Shown here in pieces: positions 7,152-12,531 of a stretch of 12,531 bases of DNA (position 1 is the stretch's first letter; each line of letters opens with the position of its first letter). Under the pieces are notes generated by a model. It had not been told where the DNA came from. It ran no database searches and was given only the letters and a program-made list of their open reading frames with translations. The position numbers and the translations under genes were made by a program. The stretch comes from Lactobacillales bacterium (lineage in GTDB: Bacteria > Bacillota > Bacilli > Lactobacillales > Vagococcaceae): the NCBI GenBank assembly GCA_015655485.1, contig JAATEZ010000367.1, positions 1 to 12,531 of the forward strand, in the 5' to 3' direction.

Positions 7152-8096
7152 CTATCCCTTGACCGCGCCTAACATGATCCCTTTACCAAAATGTTTTTGA
7201 AACATCGGATAAATAAACATGATTGGCAAAACAACAATAACTGATACTGTCATTTGAATGGAGGTCGGTGTTTGTGTTGTTGCTGCTGATGCAACGTTTG
7301 CTACCGATCCTCCGGCATTTCTAACCATTTGAGCTAACGAATTGGCTTGATTAATATAAGTGTAAAGTAAATATTGCAATGAATATAATTTTTGATCAGT
7401 TATATAAATCAGAGTATCCTGAAATGAATTCCATTGTGCGACTGCAGAGAATATGGCGACAGTCGCTAAGATTGGCGTACAATTTGGTAAAACCACTTTA
7501 AAAAAGACTTGTACAATATTTGCTCCATCCATCTCAGCTGCTTCCTGTAAAGATTTTGGTATTGATTCAATGTAAGTTTTAACTAAAATGATATTAAATG
7601 GCTGAACAATTGCTGGTAAAATATATACCCAGAAATTATTTGTCAAGTGCAGCGTTTTCATTGTTATGAACATCGGAATCAACCCGGCATTGAAATACAT
7701 TGTTATGATAATAGCCCGATACCAAAATTGACGTCTCCACATTTTTTCCTGCGTAAATATGAAACCTAAAAATGCCGATGCCAACACTGTACATGCCGTT
7801 CCAATCACAGTTCTGCCAACTGAAACAATCGCTGCAAGAGGTAAACCATCTAATTGTAAAACTTGCTTATAGTTTTCAAGATGAAGCTGTTTCGGAAGAA
7901 ATCTGATTTCCCCTAGAGAGCTTAACTCGTTATTACTGATTGAATTGATAATTAAATAATAAAATGGATAAGCACATATTAAGGTTACTAATCCAAAAAA
8001 AAGATAATTTACTATAGTAAAGGTGGTATCGCCTTTACTTCTAATCATCTTTTTCGGTTTTCTTTTCTTCTTTTTCATATTTCGTGAAATCTCCAC
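7152..8096 (-). CDS. Carbohydrate ABC transporter permease, LplC/AraQ-like
   Basis: A 314-residue inner permease of a sugar importer of the CUT1 class. A very basic cytoplasmic N-terminus (KKKKRKPKK) precedes about six membrane segments (roughly 30-50, 93-113, 128-148, 157-175, 205-225, 284-302). The ATPase-contacting EAA loop is clear at 185-204 (EAAEMDGANIVQVFFKVVLP). The C-terminus (HFGKGIMLGAVKG) is the standard LplC-type ending. The start is GTG 8096: AAAGGAGG lies seven bases upstream and overlaps the TAA of the preceding permease gene, indicating translational coupling. No ATPase subunit is encoded here, so a shared MsmK/MsmX-type protein is expected to energise it (inference). Confidence 0.93.
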   Translation of the reverse strand: MEISRNMKKKKRKPKKMIRSKGDTTFTIVNYLFFGLVTLICAYPFYYLIINSISNNELSSLGEIRFLPKQLHLENYKQVLQLDGLPLAAIVSVGRTVIGTACTVLASAFLGFIFTQEKMWRRQFWYRAIIITMYFNAGLIPMFITMKTLHLTNNFWVYILPAIVQPFNIILVKTYIESIPKSLQEAAEMDGANIVQVFFKVVLPNCTPILATVAIFSAVAQWNSFQDTLIYITDQKLYSLQYLLYTYINQANSLAQMVRNAGGSVANVASAATTQTPTSIQMTVSVIVVLPIMFIYPMFQKHFGKGIMLGAVKG

Positions 8097-8103
8097 TTAT
8101 ACC

Positions 8104-8111
8104 CCTCCTTT
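8104..8111 (-). promoter_or_regulatory. Ribosome binding site overlapping the upstream stop, fixing a GTG start
   Basis: AAAGGAGG on the minus strand shares two bases with the TAA of the first permease gene (8112-8110) and is seven bases from the GTG at 8096. This supports the GTG start and coupled translation of the two permeases. Confidence 0.75.
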
Positions 8112-9060
8112 AAATGATTGATGAGCCGCGAATTTTCTTTGAAGCAAAGTTGACGACAGCTAATAATGTTACACTGATGACACTTTTTAACATGCTTAGG
8201 GCTGTTGCTAGTGACAAACTGTTTCCACCTAAACCAATGTTATAAACGTATAAATCTAAAACTTGAATATGAGTTTTGTTGAACGCATTTTGAAAGATAT
8301 AATATTGATCCATACCATTGTTCAGCAAGTTGGCAATGGAAAGCATCAGCATAACTAAGTATGTAGGCATTAGTGCCGGCAAGGTGATATGCCGCATCAG
8401 ATGAAATCGATTGGCTCCGTCAATTTTAGCTGATTCATAAAGTTCCGGATCGATCCCGGAGATCGCCGCCAAATACATTATTGCTCCCCAGCCAAGCCCT
8501 TTCCAAAGATTCCATAAACACATCATCAACCAAGTATGGCTATCACTATCTAAAAACTTAATTGCGTCTGTGATAAGTCCCCCTTCTTGTAATAACGTAT
8601 TCACCAAACCAGTAGTTGAAAATAAGCTAAAGGCAATCATATACACGAGCACCCAACTGATAAAATTCGGCAAAGTCGTCAAGGTTTGAACAATATTTTT
8701 AAATCCCTTACATTTCACTTCATTTAATAAAATTGCAAATCCGACTGGTAAAATCGAAGTGGCAATCCCAAGAAAACTCATGGCAAATGTATTTTTCATT
8801 ACTTGAATGATCTGATCTATTTGAGTTTTACTGGAAACTAATAATTTAAACCACCTTAATCCAACAAACTCACTCCCAGATAACCCTAACGCCGGCTTAT
8901 AATCATACAAAGAATATATCCAGCCGTGTAATGGAAAATAAGAAAACAAGAAGGCCAAAATCAAGAACGGAACAATACAGAGAAACATGATTTTTCCATC
9001 TCGAGATACTTTCTTCTTGACTTTCTTTTTAAGTGGATTTTTTTTCAACTCCAATTTCAT
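8110..9060 (-). CDS. Carbohydrate ABC transporter permease, LplB-like
   Basis: A 316-residue permease and the first gene of the six-gene operon. A Lys-rich N-terminus (5-23) precedes about six membrane segments (roughly 24-44, 92-112, 130-150, 178-200, 232-250, 285-305). The EAA loop is at 208-228 (YESAKIDGANRFHLMRHITLP). IVPFLILAFLFSYFPLHGW is the usual opening of LplB-type permeases, followed by the FVGLRWF motif. It pairs with the LplC-like permease encoded 13 bases downstream to form the channel. A GGAGGG ribosome site directly precedes the ATG at 9060. Expression probably comes from the promoter at 9104-9132, with a cre-like box at 9074-9087 between that promoter and the gene, suggesting repression by preferred sugars. 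Confidence 0.93.
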   Translation of the reverse strand: MKLELKKNPLKKKVKKKVSRDGKIMFLCIVPFLILAFLFSYFPLHGWIYSLYDYKPALGLSGSEFVGLRWFKLLVSSKTQIDQIIQVMKNTFAMSFLGIATSILPVGFAILLNEVKCKGFKNIVQTLTTLPNFISWVLVYMIAFSLFSTTGLVNTLLQEGGLITDAIKFLDSDSHTWLMMCLWNLWKGLGWGAIMYLAAISGIDPELYESAKIDGANRFHLMRHITLPALMPTYLVMLMLSIANLLNNGMDQYYIFQNAFNKTHIQVLDLYVYNIGLGGNSLSLATALSMLKSVISVTLLAVVNFASKKIRGSSII

Positions 9061-9073
9061 CCCTCCATTTTTT

Positions 9074-9087
9074 CGAAACCGCTTTTA
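9074..9087 (-). promoter_or_regulatory. cre-like CcpA operator of the importer/fucosidase operon
   Basis: Read on the minus strand this is TAAAAGCGGTTTCG, matching TGWAANCGNTNWCA at all but two fixed positions. It lies about 15 bases upstream of the permease start and just downstream of the predicted transcription start, a common position for CcpA repression. Confidence 0.5.
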
Positions 9088-9103
9088 CACTCCAAATATT
9101 AGC

Positions 9104-9132
9104 ATTCTATCAAGCATTTGCCACCCTGATAA
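9104..9132 (-). promoter_or_regulatory. Predicted sigma-A promoter of the importer operon
   Basis: On the minus strand, TTATCA (9132-9127, four of six matches to TTGACA) and TAGAAT (9109-9104, five of six to TATAAT) are separated by exactly 17 bases. The palindrome TGTATACA (9141-9148) sits just upstream of the -35 box, where an activator could bind. Confidence 0.5.
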
Positions 9133-9248
9133 ACTGCATCTGTATACAATACAAATTAGACATCTTTGCTCCCATTTCAGATTTAAACATAAAAAAAAGG
9201 CTATTTAACAAGCTTTATCACGTTTACCTTTTTTTTCGACTACTTTTT

Positions 9249-9277
9249 TTCACAATCTTTTTAGGTTAAACTGTATT
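9249..9277 (+). promoter_or_regulatory. Predicted sigma-A promoter of the yesL-yesM-like operon
   Basis: TTCACA (9249-9254, five of six to TTGACA) and TGTATT (9272-9277, four of six to TATAAT) are 17 bases apart, placing the transcript start about 20 bases before the ATG at 9303. Confidence 0.5.
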
Positions 9278-9302
9278 TATCAAAATAAAAAGAGGTATTT
9301 GA

Positions 9303-9905
9303 ATGAAATTTAATGTTGAAAGTTCCCTTTACAGAATAACGACCTTACTATCACAATTCATCTTTCTAAATATCCTATACCTAATATGTTGTTTACCAAT
9401 AATCACAATTGGCACAGCTACATCTGCCTTATTCGAGGTCACTACTCGTTATGCTGATCAAGAAAGCGGCTATTTGGTCAAAGATTTCTTTTTTGCTCTA
9501 AAAAATAGTTTTAAAAAGGGAACAATTATTTTCCTGTTTTTCTTAATTCCTATGACCACCTTGATATTTAGCTCGATTTTTTGGTTTTCACTGCAAACCC
9601 TCCTTGCCACTGTCATTGGCGTACTTGCTTCACTATTCAGTATTTATCTATTTCTGTCTATGCTTTTTGGTTTTTCATTGATTGGAAGATATGACAATAA
9701 CATCAGACAAATCATCAAAAATGCACTATTGCTGCCCGTTTCCAATCCATTAAAAAGCTCAGGGCTCCTTTTGATTCCTTTAACTATGCTATGTTTATCC
9801 ATAGTGCTTAACAGTTTCAAACTATTTTTAATTCTATTTGGTTTTTCCTTTTGTGCCTATTGCAGTGGTTTTCTATTTTTATCGATTTATTCATCGCATG
9901 AATAA
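9303..9905 (+). CDS. YesL-like DUF624 membrane protein
   Basis: A 200-residue, very hydrophobic protein with about five membrane segments (roughly 15-38, 74-94, 98-127, 152-170, 172-195). The opening SSLYRITTLLSQFIFLNILYLICCLPIITIGTATSALF, here seen across residues 7-44, is the hallmark of the YesL/DUF624 family; LPIITIGTAT is the most conserved part. Family knowledge: these small proteins are regularly encoded beside YesM-type histidine kinases and LplABC-type sugar importers, and their biochemical role is not established. Here it is the first gene of the divergent plus-strand operon, with GAGG seven bases upstream of the ATG. The kinase start region begins 14 bases after its stop. It may assist sensing or importer function, but no direct evidence is visible. 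Confidence 0.85.
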   Translation: MKFNVESSLYRITTLLSQFIFLNILYLICCLPIITIGTATSALFEVTTRYADQESGYLVKDFFFALKNSFKKGTIIFLFFLIPMTTLIFSSIFWFSLQTLLATVIGVLASLFSIYLFLSMLFGFSLIGRYDNNIRQIIKNALLLPVSNPLKSSGLLLIPLTMLCLSIVLNSFKLFLILFGFSFCAYCSGFLFLSIYSSHE

Positions 9906-9908
9906 AAT

Positions 9909-9936
9909 GAGGTGCTCTTATGACAAAAAAAAAAAA
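9909..9936 (+). repeat. Twelve-A homopolymer and true translation signal of the histidine kinase
   Basis: GAGGTG (9909-9914) is five bases from an ATG at 9920, which is followed by ACA and a run of 12 A (9925-9936). As written, this ATG reads MTKKKN and stops at TAA 9938-9940. With 11 or 14 A it would read MTKKKIKNHL and enter the kinase frame at 9948. Long A runs are known to slip in replication and transcription, so this may be a switch or a sequencing or assembly error. Confidence 0.7.
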
Positions 9937-9947
9937 TTAAAAATCAT

Positions 9948-11693
9948 TTGAACCAATACTCCATCCGTCAACAATTATTTATTACCTATATTCCGATCAT
10001 TTTTTTATCCATTTTTGTGATTGGATTAGTTTTAGTCATGGATTCAACACGGCAGTTAAAAGAAAATTATCAAAGTCTCGCAGCATCGAATGCTCAAAGA
10101 GTCAAGTCAGTTATATTTGATACTACAAACATGTTTACAAACAGCGCTAATTATATGTCTACGGATGACTATCTTCGGAGTGTCCTTACTGTAAATTATT
10201 CAACTGTAATGGATGCGCAGGAGGCGATGAACAGCTATACCTACATTGATCATTTGAAAAAACAAGAAACATCTATTTATAATATCACCATTTACACCAC
10301 AAATCCCACCATTACAGACTATCAAAACTTTGTGTATGCGGATAAAACTATTCAAAAAAAAAGCTGGTTTACTCGAGCACTCAATCAACCCAATGAATTT
10401 TGGATCACTGATAACTCTGAAAACATCAATAAACTTACTTTATATAAAATCTTACCTTTGCCATTATCAAACTATAAAGCGGTTTTAAAAATGGAAGTCG
10501 ATTACAATTATCTTAAAAATAGAATGAATACTCAAAATTACTATACCGAACTGCAAGTTAATCAAAATAAAATTTTTTATAGCGATATCCTCCAAAACGT
10601 GGGACATTCTCAAACGTTTACTATCAAAAATCCAAATAAAAATGCGTTCGAGAAATTTATTGATATTAAATCAGCTCCAAATACATTAGTGGCTGTCAAT
10701 CATTTAACATTATCAAATGAAACAGATCAAATCAATATTTACTCTGCAGATTTTTCCGCCTATACTAGTTTAAAAAAGAACGTAGTCAGGTGGTCCAGCA
10801 TTTTAGTTCTGATTCTCTTAACAACGCTAATCATAGTAGTAGCTTTTGCCAACTTTTTTTCTCATCGAATAAAGAATCTTCAAAACGCGGTTTATCATGC
10901 TTCAATAGAGGACTATGCTTTTTTTAATAACATCAGCGGCAACGATGAAATTTCAAAAATCTCGCTTGACTTTCATACCATTATTCAACATATCAAAACT
11001 AAAGAAGAACAGATTTTTCAAGCTCAATTATCTGAAAAAGAATTGCTAAATCAACAGCAGCAAATGGAATTCCGACTATTAGCCGGACAGGTAAACCCGC
11101 ATTTTTTGTTCAACACCTTAGAAACCATTAGAATGACGGCTTTGAAAAATGGAAACAAGGACGTGGCCCAAGCCATTAAATTATTAGCAAAATCGATGCG
11201 TTTCACTCTGGATTATCAAGGGAAAAAAATCTCTATGTTATCCGATGAATTAGAAGCTGTAAAAGTCTATGTAAGAATCCAAAAAATGCGTTTTGGCGAT
11301 CGCGTAAATTACGAAGTCAGTATTTCAGAAAACATTGATTCTCAGCACGTGGAAATTCTGCCTCTGCTGATTCAACCTTTAGTTGAAAATGCGATCACTC
11401 ACGGTCTGGAAGGGATCGATGAAAAAGGAACAGTCAAGCTGAAGATTGAAAAAATAGCGGGCGATATTATCCTTGATGTCATAGACAATGGGATTGGGAT
11501 CTCTGAGGAAAAACTTGAAGAAATCAAGGAACGGATAGAAAAAAATGATATAGATTCGACCAAACATATTGGTCTAAAAAATATCAATAACCGAATCAAG
11601 ATGTTTTATGGAGAAAAATATGGTTTAAGTATTAAAAGCAGACTTGGTTCAGGAACACAGGTCCGAATTATTATCAACAGCCTTTCTGAATAA
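9948..11693 (+). CDS. YesM-like sensor histidine kinase with disrupted start
   Basis: The frame from TTG 9948 encodes 581 residues of a membrane sensor kinase. TM1 is about 11-31, the extracellular sensor region about 32-281, and TM2 about 282-304; then a HAMP-like linker and a coiled-coil-rich segment (350-378). The His_kinase domain carries QVNPHFLFNTLE, with phosphoacceptor His385. The ATPase domain carries QPLVENAITHG (N box, Asn481), DNGIGI (513-518) and GLKNINNRI. This is the standard YesM layout, signalling to a YesN-type AraC response regulator. The TTG has no ribosome site and truncates the usual basic N-terminus. The proper start is probably ATG 9920, one base out of frame across a 12-A run; with one fewer A the protein is 590 residues. 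The enzyme domains are complete. No response regulator gene is adjacent. Confidence 0.88.
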   Translation: MNQYSIRQQLFITYIPIIFLSIFVIGLVLVMDSTRQLKENYQSLAASNAQRVKSVIFDTTNMFTNSANYMSTDDYLRSVLTVNYSTVMDAQEAMNSYTYIDHLKKQETSIYNITIYTTNPTITDYQNFVYADKTIQKKSWFTRALNQPNEFWITDNSENINKLTLYKILPLPLSNYKAVLKMEVDYNYLKNRMNTQNYYTELQVNQNKIFYSDILQNVGHSQTFTIKNPNKNAFEKFIDIKSAPNTLVAVNHLTLSNETDQINIYSADFSAYTSLKKNVVRWSSILVLILLTTLIIVVAFANFFSHRIKNLQNAVYHASIEDYAFFNNISGNDEISKISLDFHTIIQHIKTKEEQIFQAQLSEKELLNQQQQMEFRLLAGQVNPHFLFNTLETIRMTALKNGNKDVAQAIKLLAKSMRFTLDYQGKKISMLSDELEAVKVYVRIQKMRFGDRVNYEVSISENIDSQHVEILPLLIQPLVENAITHGLEGIDEKGTVKLKIEKIAGDIILDVIDNGIGISEEKLEEIKERIEKNDIDSTKHIGLKNINNRIKMFYGEKYGLSIKSRLGSGTQVRIIINSLSE

Positions 11694-11704
11694 TCGAAAC
11701 CATG

Positions 11705-11758
11705 AAAACCAGACAGAATGGGATATTTTTCTGCATTCCCATTCTGTCTGGTTTTTTT
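11705..11758. terminator. Strong bidirectional rho-independent terminator
   Basis: Two 19-base arms (11705-11723 and 11737-11755) pair perfectly around a 13-base loop. The plus strand continues into seven Ts (11752-11758), partly overlapping the stem, and the minus strand ends in TTTT. It begins 11 bases after the kinase stop and lies 17 bases after the GH31 stop on the other strand, serving both convergent genes. Confidence 0.93.
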
Positions 11759-11775
11759 CTTTGTTCCGTAAAGCT

Positions 11776-12531
11776 TTAGATTTCATTCACTCCTGATACG
11801 ATCATGGCTTCTCGTTTTTTTTCACCATGAACAATAACTTTTGCTTGCTCGATCCCATAAATTTCGATTTCCATTGTATTTTGCTTATTTACAGCCCGGA
11901 TCGTTGCAGCTTTTTTCCCATGCTCGTCATAAATCAAACTTTCAGCCTGATCGGTCAATTCATAGATATGAATAGTCGGTGATTCCGTATAGTCATAAAC
12001 CGCTTGACTGTCTGTAAATCCCTCTACAATGATCGAATCAGGCCGAACCAGCAATGGTAAATGAAAATAATCGTACTGTTCACTATACCATCTGCCTCCC
12101 GAATAGGTTTTCTGAGACAAATGATCGGTCCATTTTCCTTTTGTGTTTGGAACATAGAATGAAACTTTGCCAAATTCATTAAATATCGGTGCAACCAGAA
12201 AATTCTCGCCAAACATATACTGCCGATCCAGTCCATGGGTCGCTTCATCTTCAGAGAATTCAAGAACCATCGCGCGCAGCATCGGAATTCCATTTTTAGA
12301 AGTATAAACAGATTGTGCCTGAATATAGGGCATCAGCCTTAACTTCAACTTAGTAAAGAAACGCGTGACGGCAACGGCTTCATCTCCATACAGCCAGGGA
12401 ACTTTATATTCTGAACTCCCATGATAACGGCTGTGAGAGGAAAGCAAACCAAACTGAGTCCAGCGTTTATACAAATCTGGAGTTGTTCCTGCTTCAAAAC
12501 CTGAAATATCATGGCTCCAGTAGCCAAAACC
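11776..12531 (-). CDS. yicI: GH31 alpha-xylosidase, YicI-like (partial, N-terminal part beyond window)
   Basis: The frame enters from the right edge, where position 12531 is the first base of a codon, and gives 251 residues to the TAA at 11778-11776. It begins GFGYWSHDISGFE, the conserved GH31 active-site strand, and continues LYKRWTQFGLLSSHSRYHGSSEYKVPW, followed by MPYI, LDRQYMFGENFLVAPIF, then the beta-sandwich C-terminal domains. From memory this matches E. coli YicI segment by segment (LYKRW-FGLLSSHSR-HGS, RAM-EF, LDRQYM-G-N), pointing to alpha-xylosidase rather than alpha-glucosidase. The nucleophile and acid/base aspartates lie upstream, outside the window. YicI-type enzymes remove terminal alpha-xylose from xyloglucan oligosaccharides or isoprimeverose. 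It is cytoplasmic as far as can be seen. It belongs to an operon coming from the right, convergent with the kinase operon. Confidence 0.88.
   Translation of the reverse strand, partial: GFGYWSHDISGFEAGTTPDLYKRWTQFGLLSSHSRYHGSSEYKVPWLYGDEAVAVTRFFTKLKLRLMPYIQAQSVYTSKNGIPMLRAMVLEFSEDEATHGLDRQYMFGENFLVAPIFNEFGKVSFYVPNTKGKWTDHLSQKTYSGGRWYSEQYDYFHLPLLVRPDSIIVEGFTDSQAVYDYTESPTIHIYELTDQAESLIYDEHGKKAATIRAVNKQNTMEIEIYGIEQAKVIVHGEKKREAMIVSGVNEI

Noticed and set aside
12472..12474. TTG at 12474 as the start of a short GH31-like protein
   Set aside because: The same frame continues to the right edge with conserved GH31 sequence (GFGYWSHDISGFE), so this is an internal codon of a gene cut by the window.

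Overview
The window looks like a low-GC Gram-positive chromosome (Bacillota). A lactic acid bacterium, most likely an enterococcus or close relative, fits best: AT-rich intergenic DNA, strong AGGAGG-type ribosome sites, frequent GTG/TTG starts, a PRD-type sugar regulator, an LplB/LplC-type sugar ABC importer and candidate CcpA (cre) sites. The genus is inferred from gene style and was not tested by alignment.

Left edge (1-1800, minus strand): the start of a sorbitol-type PTS operon. A sorbitol-6-phosphate dehydrogenase-like SDR gene is followed after 22 bases by a BglG/PRD-family regulator that runs off the window. The order matches gutF-gutR of Lactobacillus casei. Between 1801 and 2265 there is no intact gene. 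This stretch holds the putative gut promoter, a 40-codon C-terminal remnant of a plus-strand lysophospholipase-like alpha/beta hydrolase, and a hairpin that may end the next operon.

Centre (2266-9060, minus strand): a compact six-gene operon. In transcription order it encodes two ABC permeases, a solute-binding protein, an SGNH/GDSL esterase, a GH29 alpha-L-fucosidase and an acetylxylan-esterase-like alpha/beta hydrolase. No ATPase is encoded, so a shared MsmK/MsmX-type ATPase probably drives uptake. The three enzymes lack signal peptides, so a fucosylated and probably acylated oligosaccharide would be imported intact and trimmed in the cytoplasm.

Divergent plus-strand operon (9303-11693): a YesL-like DUF624 membrane protein and a YesM-like sensor histidine kinase. 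A well-spaced promoter faces each way from the 242-base divergent intergenic region, and a cre-like site lies just downstream of the importer promoter. The kinase frame is broken at its apparent start by a run of 12 A. The well-placed ATG joins the kinase only if the run is 11 (or 14) A, which suggests phase variation, slippage or an assembly error. No response regulator gene lies beside it.

Right edge (11776-12531, minus strand): the C-terminal third of a GH31 enzyme closely resembling E. coli alpha-xylosidase YicI, separated from the kinase by a strong convergent terminator. alpha-Xylosidase, alpha-fucosidase and esterases together suggest a fucosylated, O-acetylated xyloglucan oligosaccharide as substrate. 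This is the main biological hypothesis of the window and it is inference.
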